This document shows positions 52,301 to 56,779 of a DNA stretch of 64,000 nucleotides, one piece after another. Each line of letters starts with the position of its first letter. Positions within the stretch are counted from its first letter, which is position 1. A program made the translations under genes and the position numbers. This DNA is from Glossina fuscipes (lineage: Eukaryota > Arthropoda > Insecta > Diptera > Glossinidae): assembly GCF_014805625.2 (NCBI RefSeq), contig NW_023998422.1, positions 4,897,874 to 4,961,873 of the forward strand, read 5' to 3'. Below the pieces are notes generated by a model. The model saw only the letters and a list, made by a program, of their open reading frames with translations, did not search any database and was not told where the DNA came from.

Positions 52301-54696
52301 TCGGTCCTTACGTGAAATGAAAATGCAAGCGCAAGGGCGAAACAAATTTTAAACCTCTACTGGCCGCTTGAAAATAAAATTTATAAAATGACTGTCGCTC
52401 TCGCTGCTTTAATGACTTTCGAATAATCTTAGTCTTCTTGCAATTAGTAAAGCACAAGCGTAGATCCTATCAAACATATACCTCGGTAGAGATTGTTACG
52501 TCGGAATTGGAATATTTTCAATGACAGGCGACTTACCTATCTTGTCATTTGCGGTAACATGAATTAGATTTGCTTAATAATTCGTTGACCGGAAAAAATG
52601 TTGCGTTTTTTCCTCCACGTGATTGTCATAAAAAGTTAAAAATAAATCAAGAAAATTCAGCATAAAGTGGGAGGAGGCAGGAGATAAGGCAAATTGGCAG
52701 CACATAAGCGTTGCTGGTGCGGAATGTAGTTTGCCAACTGTTCGCCTAAACGAATAAAATTGTTTAAAAGTAAGATTCAGTGAAAGGAATCTGAAGAAAA
52801 CTATGCAGATACATGTTCTTAGTGTGTGAGAAATAAGGAGTGACACTACCGTAACAGCCTAAAAGAAGAAAAAGCACTATAGTAAAGGCAACGCTCATCC
52901 ACCACTAAATACCCACCGTTTCGCCCTATAAGTATTCATGTGACGAGTTTTTAAGATAATGTACTACACGAGAAGTGATGGCAAAAGTATTCGGATCGCA
53001 AACATTTGCTACAGCGTTCGTCCTTGGGGCAAACCATATCTGTCTACTAAATTCCATAAACTTGCGAAGAAGGCGGACGGGCAGACTAGCTTACAATAAA
53101 AGATTGGACTATCCCAAGTTTCTCTGCTAAATCAGTAGGTCTATTAACTAGATACATAGGTACATTGACGCTTTACTATTATGAGATCATTTAAGCCTGC
53201 AAGAAAGGAGTACTTAGGGTTTAACATTAACAAGCTATTCGCGTAGGCAAACGCAGGTAAAAACTTGTGACGAGAGAAACACTCTTTTAAAATTTTTGGA
53301 ATTCTGAACCGTTCCAAAATGACTGCTACGTATATAGGAAGATATGCCCGATATTTTCAAAGCATTCATGTACAAAATTGTAGTTATTTTGAATTACGTG
53401 ACCAATGACCAAGCGATCGCTCAAAAATTCTATCTATCCTGGCACAAATTGTCTTTTAAGAGATTCGGAGCAATCTATAGTTCAAGTATTGTGGGAAACC
53501 GTTGCCTAAATGGCAGTAGCAAGAGGAAAAAGGAAACAAGCCTGAGTAGTTAAATAGCTAAAAACCGCGACTACCCAGTTAGTGTTTGCGGGCTCAAATC
53601 TCAAGTGCGGCAGGGCTCTGTAAAGTAGTTACGATGAAGATATGATTGGGCTTGGAAGCCTCCTTCATCCAAATTAGAAAACGTAGTAGTTGGTAAAGGG
53701 GTCGTCGAAACATGGATTGAATATGTTAGCCGTTGGGTTCGACTTCGTGTTTGATCGGCTAGCGACTTTGATGAAAATGTTTATCATTATATGATTTTTA
53801 AATAGGAATAATATCGGTAATCGGAAATGTATGTACAGTAGAAATCGGGAAGAGTAATTATATATACAGATATATATAGCAAAAAACAATGGTAGTTAAC
53901 CAAAAAATAAAAAAAAAAAGCACAAATTTATTTATTATATAAACAATATTCAGATGAACATACGAAAAACAAAAACCGCCAAGCGTAGAAAAATCAAAAT
54001 TGAAAATTCTATTGCGTGCGTGCTTACAAGGAATTGCTTAAGCAAACGTACGCACAACCGCGCACAAGTTATTTTTCTGCTTTAGCGCGAATACACTCAC
54101 GCACACGTGCCTTCCAAACGTTGCAGTATAGCATATACTTGTTGGCTTTCGCATACTTGTCTTAAGGTCCTGTGTTTTTATCGGATGCCTTCGTCTAGTA
54201 CCTAATAATTTTTCTAATCTTACATATATATATTATGTTTTTGCGGCCAATCAGATACTTAACTGCAATTGTCTTAAATGCCTCAATATTTCTTGCCTCC
54301 TATTCGCTATAAATTTTGCTAGAAATGTCTTTCCCATCCTCGGCAATTTGCAATAAATTTAAATATTCATTTTAAAGGCTTCAATGTGATTCAATTCTTT
54401 AAATTTTATTTGAAATTCTTCTTCTTTAAAATATAATTAAATTAAATTTAATTGACAGTTGAGAGTTTGCTACTTGTATTTCTTTTTCTAGTAATATAAT
54501 CCCAAAGACAAAGCAATCACCCTTTTAAAGATTATAAACATAGAACGAATATATATATGTATATATGTATATATTAAAAGAAATAAACTTGAGACTTTTA
54601 ATACTTACATGGCACCGACATAAAGTGCATTTGTGTTCTCATCAAAATAGAAAGTTTTATAATGCAAAGGACCGCAACTGAAATCTTTGACATGAT
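184..54696 (-). CDS. Sema-2b: Class 2 secreted semaphorin, Sema-2b-like (13 exons, 5' end outside window)
   Basis: Secreted axon-guidance ligand; class 2 semaphorins of flies signal through Plexin B. Exons in transcript order: 54609-54696, 40259-40310, 31059-31127, 30634-30741, 29771-29908, 28378-28510, 27938-28294, 19098-19326, 15369-15705, 14860-15023, 6958-7110, 6031-6139, 184-255. All introns are GT-AG, phases agree at each join, and about 669 residues read without a stop. Order: sema domain (exons 1-9), PSI domain with CIRCVADPYCGWDKEAGVC, an Ig domain (cysteines in HLSCFVKV and LLCSYSV), then a tail CTPPSKKNDYQKIY and a short last exon. No transmembrane segment follows the Ig domain, as expected for class 2. 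Sema-2b rather than the paralogue Sema-2a is chosen from remembered family segments such as CKNDRGGKYM, SYDIRDINAAF and GRRHSNL; I ran no alignment. The signal peptide exon is missing, so the first intron exceeds 9.3 kb. Confidence 0.85.
340..640 (+). repeat. 300-bp dispersed family, copy 1 (diverged)
   Basis: Begins like the other copies (CTAAATATCTTACACTACTTCG) with the conserved mid segment GATCTGAACCGTTCCCAATAG near 492-512 and an AAATTGCG segment further on. It leads straight into the tandem array that follows. Confidence 0.55.
641..1110 (+). repeat. Tandem array of 90-114 bp units derived from the 300-bp family
   Basis: Five starts of GACGGACAGACAAGC-like sequence lie at 643, 757, 863, 961 and 1051. 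Each is followed by TTAATAAGAG/CTGATAAAAG-type sequence, a CTACCTCAAG segment and TTTGTGGGTGTTG. The unit corresponds to the 3' part of the dispersed family, amplified in tandem only here. Confidence 0.7.
1317..1490 (+). repeat. tRNA-derived SINE-like element, copy 1
   Basis: Starts with an A-box-like GAATGGCCGAGTAGGC, has a B-box-like GGGAAATCAAATTTC about 50 bases on, and ends in (AAT)n after GGCTAAGTTAATAATAATA. It aligns by eye with the copy at 55612-55775 across its length. Confidence 0.6.
3826..4130 (+). repeat. 300-bp dispersed family, copy 2
   Basis: Contains GAAGTGGTCGAAAAATTGAT, ATCCGAACCATTTTCAATAG, CAAGACGGACGGCC and CACAAGTGGTC at its end. Forms the left arm of an inverted pair with the copy at 4461-4745. 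Confidence 0.75.
4461..4745 (-). repeat. 300-bp dispersed family, copy 3 (inverted)
   Basis: Reads in reverse: GTCCGTCTGCCTGTCTCG, then GAAAATGGTTCAGATCGGAT and CATTTTTCGATCATTCC. It faces copy 2 across about 330 bp of unrelated sequence. Confidence 0.75.
4960..5430 (+). repeat. Second dispersed family, copy A
   Basis: Has a GAGTTTAGACCTCGTAGGTC segment near 4974 and ends GGCCATGCCCGACCATTTTG followed by CTCTTACTTTTTT. Both ends recur in the copy at 46420-46620; the middle here looks enlarged. Confidence 0.5.
6031..6139 (-). CDS. Sema-2b: Sema-2b penultimate exon, C-terminal tail
   Basis: Completes an Arg codon and encodes CTPPSKKNDYQKIYSHWCNE and FEKYKSAMKQWQAKQE, the conserved tail that follows the Ig domain in dipteran class 2 semaphorins. 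Acceptor tttcttggcag, donor GAG|gtaagtattg in phase 0, so at least one more exon follows. Confidence 0.92.
6140..6957. other. Sema-2b intron (0.8 kb)
   Basis: AT-rich. A purine run GAGAGGGAGAGAGCGAGAG lies near 6289. No gene, promoter or recognisable element seen. Confidence 0.5.
6958..7110 (-). CDS. Sema-2b: Sema-2b exon: second half of Ig domain
   Basis: Encodes YEIIFTPSKYIETSEGGLVI, the GDGGRYDSYLDG motif and LLCSYSVNVDAH. GRYDSY is the usual D-x-G-x-Y-x-C-type Ig strand, but with Ser-Tyr in place of a cysteine at that point; the disulphide partner is the Cys of LLCSY. Acceptor gtgtctggcag, donor CATAG|gtaagtata. Confidence 0.93.
7540..8085 (+). repeat. Degenerate trinucleotide-rich tract (ACT/CTG/TTA)
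   Basis: About 550 bp of imperfect three-base periodicity: ACTACTGCTACTACTGCTAC-like runs mixed with TTATTACTG and ACTACTACGG. It has no fixed unit. The reverse-complement type of repeat recurs at 59690-60180. Frames through it are compositional artefacts. Confidence 0.7.
8570..9169 (+). CDS. Single-exon gene for a 199-aa multi-pass membrane protein, family unknown
   Basis: I do not recognise this protein. From the ATG at 8570 (MVDAVFSGILLGTTGYAMVS) it reads 199 residues to TAA at 9167-9169. Six or seven hydrophobic segments are visible, roughly residues 3-22, 29-49, 62-78, 88-104, 121-137, 142-160 and 171-188, with a basic loop (SKKNFTKRIKRL) after the second. Composition and codon use look like real coding sequence, and the frame is much longer than chance in this AT-rich DNA. 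A TTG-led extension of five codons upstream is ignored. The gene is nested, antisense, in a Sema-2b intron. A pyrimidine tract ending CGAG at about 8550 could be a 3' splice site for a 5' UTR exon. AATAAA overlaps the stop codon (9165-9170). Being intronless in its coding part, it could be a retrogene. Confidence 0.75.
   Translation: MVDAVFSGILLGTTGYAMVSVSPIERPYAYTACTVGFCHALAGLVKSLVSKKNFTKRIKRLTCSCLEIMTVPLINIELYLKSEQSSPLALGHGLFIVPLAFDVITKVAPNEEGDEIATQTLKDLTILGNIISLLFLAANENISVYGLMALAAFTAKYGAILMDNLLTSTGEGTSLIAYAILLGLVPMALRSGSVDIPAQ
9417..9434. repeat. (GT)n microsatellite
   Basis: Nine uninterrupted GT units, about 250 bp downstream of the membrane-protein gene. Confidence 0.85.
9990..10085 (-). 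repeat. 300-bp dispersed family, copy 4 (partial)
   Basis: Truncated inverted copy: GACCGGATAAGAG, then AACAAGCCGTTATATGCATA and GTGGGGTATTTAATGGCGAG, which is the family's terminal sequence in reverse. Confidence 0.55.
10427..10449. repeat. Poly(T) tract
   Basis: An essentially pure run of about 22 T, one of several long homopolymers in this intron. Length in the assembly may be unreliable. Confidence 0.8.
11755..12035 (+). repeat. 300-bp dispersed family, copy 5
   Basis: Contains GTAGTGGTCGGAAGAGCGAT, CCATCGGAACCATTTTCAAT, GGACAGGCGGACAGACC and AAGTCCTTCTGGGTGTTGTG in family order. Confidence 0.75.
12056..12350 (+). repeat. 300-bp dispersed family, copy 6
   Basis: Lies directly after copy 5 in the same orientation, with TCTCAAAAATTGCGAAATAT, GGACAGATGGACAGACAAGC, ATCGATTCAGAAAATG and ACTCAATATACCCTTGTGC. 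Copies 5 and 6 make a head-to-tail pair. Confidence 0.75.
13325..13420 (+). repeat. Third dispersed family, copy A
   Basis: GAAGCTTCAGAGACTTTG, then TTGATCAGCGTGAAATTCTA and CCCATCCGTCCGTACGTCTG. The same blocks recur at 25432-25545 and, more diverged, at 18480-18620. Confidence 0.55.
14120..14410 (+). repeat. 300-bp dispersed family, copy 7
   Basis: Begins ATTAAATATCCTACACCAAC, continues GAAGTGCTCGGAAAAGTGG, ACCGATGGACGGACGG and ACTCAATATAGCTTTGTAT. The mid segment with the CCGAACC motif is lost. Confidence 0.7.
14860..15023 (-). CDS. Sema-2b: Sema-2b exon: PSI end and first half of Ig domain
   Basis: Encodes DVANETSGICDTSVLKKR and then SYGQTLHLSCFVKVPQVL and WYHHSTEKGR. The SCF cysteine is the first of the Ig disulphide. 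Acceptor attattttttag, donor GGGACG|gtaggtta. The adjacent 345-bp intron is short and holds an (AT)n tract. Confidence 0.92.
15024..15368. other. Short Sema-2b intron with (AT)n
   Basis: A 345-bp intron with an (AT)n run at about 15159-15183. Nothing else seen. Confidence 0.6.
15369..15705 (-). CDS. Sema-2b: Sema-2b exon: end of sema domain and PSI domain
   Basis: Encodes IRIDKLNQEYLVYFIGTSTG, then the last propeller blade (SLYLATDHVVKQIDLAMC) and the cysteine-rich PSI module CIRCVADPYCGWDKEAGVC, ending QLGLLQ in phase 0. Acceptor tttgttatatag, donor CTGCAG|gtgagtat. The open frame running past the donor is intron. Confidence 0.95.
16890..17090 (-). repeat. tRNA-derived SINE-like element (minus orientation)
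   Basis: In reverse complement it shows GTTCGCAGATTTAAATCCCA (B-box-like) followed by GTGCAGTAGAGTTTAC and GATCCTAGCTATGTTC. The same block order occurs in the plus-strand copies near 53.6 and 55.6 kb. Confidence 0.45.
17390..17480 (-). repeat. SINE-like fragment
   Basis: Carries ATAGCTACGACCAAACTAGG and GCGATTTAAGCCCGAG, a diverged duplicate of the B-box side of the element just upstream. It lies inside a 92-codon frame that looks fortuitous. Confidence 0.35.
18324..18339. repeat. (TG)n microsatellite
   Basis: About eight TG units beside a 20-base T tract at 18245-18260. Confidence 0.75.
18480..18620 (+). repeat. Third dispersed family, diverged copy
   Basis: TATACACTTTACCCTAGAAT, then TTCTTGATCAGCGCAAAATG and CAAATCGATTTCATTAC. 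Block order matches the copies at 13.3 and 25.4 kb but with many differences. Confidence 0.4.
19098..19326 (-). CDS. Sema-2b: Sema-2b exon, sema domain
   Basis: Encodes KFKEQATSNSAWLPVLNS through PEPRPGTCVNDTSGLPDSVL, the FIRKHPLMDKA motif and KRDIILTKLVVD. PRPG.C and HPLMD are strongly conserved in semaphorins. Acceptor ttcattgacag, donor GACAA|gtaagtac, leaving a split Lys codon. It follows an 8.6-kb intron. Confidence 0.94.
20165..20240 (+). repeat. CTCAATAA-GTAGGATGA family, single copy
   Basis: CACTCAATAAACTCGTAGGA, then CTATTGACGAATCC about 35 bases later. The same two blocks with the same spacing make up the tandem pair at 63746-63970. Confidence 0.5.
21995..22146. repeat. Homopolymer and dinucleotide cluster
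   Basis: Long T-rich runs (22010-22066) followed by (AC)n at about 22076-22090 and (TA)n at about 22126-22146. The open frames called across this stretch are low-complexity artefacts. Confidence 0.75.
25432..25545 (+). repeat. Third dispersed family, copy B
   Basis: ACTTCAGAGACTATATAAAG, TTCTTGGTCAGTGAATG, GAGGTCGATCTGATCATGTC and CCACCTGTCTGCCTGTGTGC. Best preserved of the three copies. Confidence 0.6.
26935..27290 (-). repeat. 300-bp dispersed family, copy 8 (inverted)
   Basis: Complete in reverse: ACCCCGCACCACTTGTTGTA, ACTCAGAAGAACTTGAAATA, CGGCCCTCCGTCTGTCTTC, GAAAATGGCTGGGATTAGAC, TTTTCGACCACTTATCCC and GGGTATTTAATGG at the end. Confidence 0.8.
27938..28294 (-). CDS. Sema-2b: Sema-2b 357-nt exon, sema domain core
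   Basis: The largest exon, 118 complete codons. It holds PNFVGSFDIGQYVYFFFREH, the AVEYINCGKAIYSRIARVC motif, NCSISSEFPFYFNEIQSVY and GSAVCSYDIRDINAAFEG. These are hallmark semaphorin segments with their conserved cysteines. Acceptor gctcttctttcag, donor GAAG|gtaagtgc. The CKNDRGGKYM and SYDIRDINAAF strings are the main reason for calling Sema-2b rather than Sema-2a. Confidence 0.95.
28378..28510 (-). CDS. Sema-2b: Sema-2b exon, sema domain
   Basis: Starts YSGTNAEFTKADSVIFRSDL and ends KYDSKWLD plus one base of a Lys codon; it carries the NFT glycosylation sequon. Acceptor cttcatattcatag, donor GATA|gtaagttt. It is separated from the next exon by the shortest intron of the gene (83 bp). Confidence 0.92.
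28511..29770. other. Sema-2b intron (1.3 kb)
   Basis: Unique-looking sequence. A 91-codon plus-strand frame at 28603-28878 has no recognisable motif. No repeats identified. Confidence 0.45.
29771..29908 (-). CDS. Sema-2b: Sema-2b exon, sema domain
   Basis: Forty-six residues, phase 0 at both ends, beginning ANLTHLPRSEYVPGIGLGIG and ending NPFGLPAL; it includes the conserved GKCPYDPADNSTAVYVE segment. Acceptor ttataccttag, donor TTTG|gtacgtttt. The apparent open frame continues past the donor into intron sequence, which should not be translated. Confidence 0.92.
29909..30633. other. Sema-2b intron (0.7 kb) with microsatellites
   Basis: Contains (AC)n at about 30378-30409 and (AT)n at 30442-30464 plus a T tract near 30154. 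No other feature. Confidence 0.6.
30634..30741 (-). CDS. Sema-2b: Sema-2b exon with CGTNAHNPKDYV motif
   Basis: Encodes 36 residues including CRNHIRVIQPMDTGTRLYVC and GTNAHNPKDYVIN, a near-invariant semaphorin signature. Donor AAT|GTAAGTATG. The acceptor is ambiguous between TTGAAG|AAG (30741) and AAGAAG|GTG (30738); the first keeps the residue spacing usual for the family (KREKVECRN), so it is preferred. The acceptor lacks a good pyrimidine tract nearby. Confidence 0.85.
30742..31058. repeat. Homopolymer-filled 317-bp intron
   Basis: Runs of A (30887-30904), C (30911-30919), T (30926-30941) and T (30950-30975) follow one another between two Sema-2b exons. On the gene's strand this is poly(A), poly(G) and poly(T) in series; assembly lengths here are doubtful. 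Confidence 0.7.
31059..31127 (-). CDS. Sema-2b: Sema-2b 69-nt exon
   Basis: Encodes 23 residues, RDVLILEPSGSD then ILSCVSKGKRE, phase 0 at both ends. The conserved Cys of the CVSKGK motif is present. Acceptor ttttgcag, donor GAG|gtaaattc. Only 317 bp, packed with homopolymers, separate it from the next exon. Confidence 0.87.
34034..34068. repeat. 35-base poly(A)
   Basis: The longest pure homopolymer of the window. Frames through it (Lys- or Phe-rich) are artefacts. Confidence 0.85.
34918..35300 (+). repeat. Degenerate minisatellite, four units of about 90-120 bp
   Basis: Each unit has ATATC.CTT.TG.ATCTC, then TTTTGATCAGATGGA-like sequence, a GTCGAAGTAGAAGTAAAGCA block and an AACTCTCTC end. 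Unit starts are near 34919, 35014, 35105 and 35235. In the third unit the CTCTC end has expanded into a (CT)n of nearly 60 bp (35176-35233). Confidence 0.75.
36222..36400 (-). repeat. tRNA-derived SINE-like element (minus orientation)
   Basis: Reverse complement shows CACAGCCAAGCGCACAATGC, then GTTCGTGGATTCAAATCTCA (B-box-like) 30-40 bases later, then CTCGTAGTTATAGCATGTAC. Related to copies near 17.0 and 41.1 kb. Confidence 0.5.
38115..38375 (+). repeat. 300-bp dispersed family, copy 9
   Basis: GCCATTAAATACCCTATACC, AAAGGGATCCGATGCGAACG, CCAAAGTTTATCCGAATATC, GACAGATGGACGGAC and ATTCGTCCGGATGTTGCAAT in family order. Confidence 0.75.
40259..40310 (-). CDS. Sema-2b: Sema-2b 52-nt exon
   Basis: A small exon completing Met and encoding DRIFRLNLQNISQSICE, the classic first blade of the sema propeller with an N-glycosylation sequon (NIS). 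Acceptor ttatttgtag, donor GAG|gtaagtta. It is too short for gene finders that rely on open frame length and is flanked by introns of 14.3 and 9.1 kb. Confidence 0.88.
41040..41150 (-). repeat. SINE-like fragment (minus orientation)
   Basis: Reverse complement: GTTTGCGGCATCAAATCTCA, then ATACGATAGAGTTTGCTTTG and GTCGTAGCTGTAGTG. Same block order as the copy at 16890-17090. Confidence 0.45.
42725..43025 (-). repeat. 300-bp dispersed family, copy 10 (inverted)
   Basis: TTATACCCTACACCACTTGT, CATCCAGAAGAACCTGAGAT, CTTGTCTGTCCGTCTGTCCG and TATTGAAAAGTCGTTATATG in reverse family order. Confidence 0.75.
43561..43612. repeat. (GAAT)n/(GGAT)n microsatellite
   Basis: About 13 tetranucleotide units drifting from GAATGAATGAACGAATGAAC to GAATGGATGAATGGATGAAT. 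Confidence 0.85.
46110..46300 (-). repeat. 300-bp dispersed family, copy 11 (partial, inverted)
   Basis: AGATAGATCCACCTTTTATT, ATACCGATCGATTCTAAG and CTGTCCGTCTGTCTGTCC. The CCGAACC end is missing or unrecognisable. Confidence 0.65.
46420..46620 (+). repeat. Second dispersed family, copy B
   Basis: GCGAATTTGGACCATGTAGG near 46463 and the end GTCGGCCTTGTCCGACTATA followed by ATGCTCTTACTTG. It sits between two inverted copies of the 300-bp family. Confidence 0.55.
46640..46960 (-). repeat. 300-bp dispersed family, copy 12 (inverted)
   Basis: TACCTTACACCACATGAGGT, GAGATAGATCCACTCTTTAT, TTGATTGTCCGTCTTGC, AATTTTGGAGATATTTTGAT and AAATTTGGTACGG. Confidence 0.7.
47150..47450 (-). pseudogene. mariner transposase relic, C-terminal part
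   Basis: Translating the minus strand gives PKMITLHDSALPHVARVIKE, an in-frame stop, then LVWEVLPRPAHSPDIAP. These match the mariner catalytic-core pattern LHDNARPHV...L.WE.LPHP.YSPDLAP as I know it. A decayed stretch resembling the family's C-terminal end (KPIPFFPHC) continues toward 47160. The stop and substitutions show it is dead. No terminal inverted repeats were identified. Confidence 0.75.
47690..48140 (-). pseudogene. Second mariner transposase relic, central part
   Basis: A 105-codon minus-strand frame begins inside an old transposase: ETELLRQFGIIDKAFVFHVT fits the mariner segment around the first catalytic Asp (...FLRRFVTMDETWIHHYTPE in the family). NGEYVNNLPSRDEIK follows, then a TAG, then in the same frame KRPGSAKRELFHHDNA, the second catalytic Asp region. 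Beyond it the sequence decays, with VKEFTFELLP in another frame. The different wording of the HDNA region shows it is not the same copy as the relic at 47150-47450. Confidence 0.7.
49388..49500. repeat. GATA/GACA compound microsatellite
   Basis: TAGATAGATAGATAGATAGG passes into CAGACAGACAGACAGACAG and then mixed GATAGACGGA units over about 110 bp. Confidence 0.9.
50680..50890 (+). repeat. 300-bp dispersed family, copy 13
   Basis: GTGGTGCGATCTGAGCCATT, GAGCCAAGGCATATGG, AACAAGACGGGTAGACG and GAAAGTGACTCCGAATCGAT. It overlaps the start of a fortuitous plus-strand frame. Confidence 0.65.
50940..51250 (-). pseudogene. Third mariner-type transposase relic, C-terminal end
   Basis: Minus-strand translation gives LAVSDFWLFPKLKRLLRG, then SFNSIEETPAESKKALKN; after a frameshift, DFEDWKKGWHKCIISE. 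The mariner-superfamily C-terminus has the order D-F-W-L-F-P-K-L-K ... R.F.S..E ... S..AL..I ... F..W..RW.KCI...G.YFEG. The frameshift and the loss of the GDYFEG end mark it as dead. It lies about 590 bp upstream of the SVWC gene. Confidence 0.75.
51839..52298 (+). CDS. Secreted single-domain von Willebrand factor C (SVWC) protein, Vago-like family
   Basis: Three exons: 51839-51926, 51983-52103 and 52175-52298, with introns of 56 and 71 bp; phases match and the product is 110 residues. The start is in a good fly context (ATCAACATG). Residues 1-24 are a signal peptide (MHFKLLLLMLFAWFGVAFSS...). The mature part has eight cysteines in SVWC order: YPGKC, GTCSLIKC, a Cys just after VVFTG, SGC, DCC and YEC. 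This is the pattern of insect SVWC proteins, of which Drosophila Vago is the best-known member. Some members are induced by infection or nutrition; whether this one is cannot be read from the sequence. AATAAA lies at 52373-52378. The gene is nested antisense in the largest Sema-2b intron. The exon 2 frame would stop if intron 2 were retained. Confidence 0.82.
52373..52378 (+). terminator. Probable polyadenylation signal of the SVWC gene
   Basis: AATAAA 75 bases after the stop codon in an AT-rich stretch. Confidence 0.5.
52905..53140 (+). repeat. 300-bp dispersed family, copy 14
   Basis: CCACTAAATACCCACCGTTT, GTATTCGGATCGCAAACATT, GCGTTCGTCCTTGGGGCAAA and GGCGGACGGGCAGACTAGC. Moderately diverged. 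Confidence 0.6.
53550..53635 (+). repeat. SINE-like fragment
   Basis: AGCTAAAAACCGCGACTACC, then TTTGCGGGCTCAAATCTCAA (B-box-like) and GTGCGGCAGGGCTCTG. Lacks the (AAT)n tail. Confidence 0.5.
54609..54696 (-). CDS. Sema-2b: Sema-2b first visible exon (sema domain start)
   Basis: Encodes HVKDFSCGPLHYKTFYFDEN and then the NALYVGA stretch that opens the semaphorin fold. The acceptor follows a T-rich tract ending tttcattacag; the donor is AT|GTAAGTAT. It enters with two bases of a split Asp codon and leaves two bases (AT) of a Met codon completed by the next exon. Residues before DHVK, including the signal peptide, lie upstream outside the window. Confidence 0.9.
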
Positions 54697-55611
54697 CTGT
54701 AATGAAAAAGGAAAATATAAATAGAAAATGCATCGTTATAGTAATAAATAAGAAGGCAACCAACGCGCAACCCATTTTGAATGAGATAATTTTTAATGAG
54801 TAATTAAAACGAAAGCAAATGCATATCGAGGCAACCATAAATTGTGCTAATTAAAGTTTTATGAATGTATAATAATTTGCAAAACAACAAAAATAAAAAA
54901 ATAAAAAATAAAAAAAATTAAAATTTCTTAAGATCAACATGAACTTCTTCCACTCACTCTTAACTTATATAGCAAAGTCGAATTTGTTCGAAAGAAAGTT
55001 TTCCTTCACAATTGTCAATAGAAAATAATATGTTGTTCATAGACTTCAACAATCGACTAAACGTAACGAAAAACGTATAGTGATGGGCTGAACAGTATTC
55101 CCAGTTAAAAATGATTTCTAATTTGAAGACATTACACTTCACATATGCAGACGTTTTAGATAGGCATTTTCAACTGACAGCAGATCAATGCAGAAGTTTA
55201 CGTTCAGACAGCCGATCAGAGCTGGCCTTTTCTTCTGCTAAGAGATAAGTAATAGCGAACTTGAAAGAGCAAGTAGCGATCCATTAAACAAATTTTGATG
55301 ACATCGTAGCCATGGAAGGTGCCTCCAATAAGCAGCGCAATCCATTGCCCTTTTTAAACGTAGTCGGCCGGACGATACTAGTGGCCATAGAAAGCCTAAC
55401 CCCAGCTTCAGGTATAATTAAGTGATAACTAAAGCTGAACCAAAAACGTTGTCTTTGCTTTAATAACTGAAATCCTAACTAATGAAGTAGTTATGAAGAA
55501 GTCGCTTGCAAGGCGGTTCCAATAGATTCCGAAATTTTGATCAAAATGAAACTTTCTTATGTGCGACATCGTAATCGAAATCTGCCTCTCGATAACGATT
55601 TATACCTATCA

Positions 55612-55775
55612 CATTTGCCCGAGTGACCAAATAGGCAAAGGACCACGACTAACAACTTGGTGGTCGTGAGTTTAAATCTCAAGCGCGATAGAGTTTTCAA
55701 CAGAGCCGGTAGCTGCCTATGCTAGTGCTTTAGAATTTATTTCTCTGGATAAATTAATAATAATAATAATAACAA
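55612..55775 (+). repeat. tRNA-derived SINE-like element, best copy
   Basis: A-box-like TTTGCCCGAGTGACCAAATA, then GGTCGTGAGTTTAAATCTCA as B-box 45 bases on, a body (GCGATAGAGTTTTC, TGCTTTAGAATTTATTTCTC) and the tail GGATAAATTAATAATAATAA. Spacing of the boxes fits a tRNA-type internal Pol III promoter. A flanking (ATT/AAT) tail ends it. Confidence 0.65.
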
Positions 55776-56779
55776 TAATATATCTACGAATGCAGGTTAG
55801 GTTCCCTTTGACTTAGGCTCAGTTTACCGTTCCTAAGAACTAAAACAAAAGCTTGATAGAATTAATATTCTGACTTTGCTAGTATTCTTCTTCTTCTTCT
55901 GTTATTCAGCAAATTAACAACCGAAAATTTGCTGAGATGTGTACAGAAGGGTCATTGTGAGAGTTCCTCGCTTGGGCGTTAGTAAACTTGGGGTTAGGTT
56001 TGGCATAATATGTTATTATTTATTTATTTTAATGATTATTTGATTAAAGATATTTTGTGTAATTTTGCGTCTTATAGGTCCCCCATGTTATTGTTTTTGC
56101 TATAGTTTTTATTAAAGTACGCATATTACTTGTCCGTCACGATAGATAGGATGGAAGGAAAGAGCGAGGAATAAAGTCCGAGGTGTAAGATGTAATGTGG
56201 TATATGAGGGACTGATGGGTGCGGGAGTAAAAAAGTATACAAGGGACTAGTTTCATAACTCTGTGACTGTAAGCGCTTATATGTCTTAATGGCATGATTT
56301 AAAAAAAGGACGTAAGAATGCTGTGGTCACGAAGACCACACAAACTTAAATTGCGAAGTGTCGAATGGCGAATAGAAGTGATAACATTCGGAAAGAAAAA
56401 TAGAATATGATCAGGAAATTGTGTATACATACTTATGCGTATTTCCACGCCTGTCACATAACTATGATGGGTATCAGAGTAATATGCATTTCCATGCTCT
56501 CCAATATTTATACTTCATTTTATTTTTTTTATTTACACAATGTACAGGAATTTCGCGTGAAGAGTGCAAGTATTCATAGGCATGCATGCTATTATCTAGG
56601 TCGACCATTCGAAGCCCTAAGCTATTTTTCCTAATAAAGTCATTCATTCATTTTCGAATTTCGGCGATAGACTGAAAATTATCGAGTATTTTGATACTTT
56701 TCAACAAAGCCCTCACATTGAAGGACGCTTCGAACGTCAAATGGGTGGTAATTAATTAACTGAAGGTTAAGTTTGATGT

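Larger units (their letters stand above)
40311..54608. other. Sema-2b intron (14.3 kb), transposon-rich and hosting an SVWC gene
   Basis: The largest intron. Contains SINE-like sequence (41040-41150), 300-bp family copies at 42725-43025, 46110-46300, 46640-46960, 50680-50890 and 52905-53140, second-family copy B (46420-46620), three mariner relics (47150-47450, 47690-48140, 50940-51250), tetranucleotide arrays (43561-43612, 49388-49500), a SINE-like fragment (53550-53635) and the three-exon SVWC gene at 51839-52298. Remaining stretches show nothing I can name. Confidence 0.6.

Noticed and set aside
55612..55690. Functional tRNA gene
   Set aside because: A- and B-box-like segments are present but stems do not pair well by eye and a SINE body with an (AAT)n tail follows.
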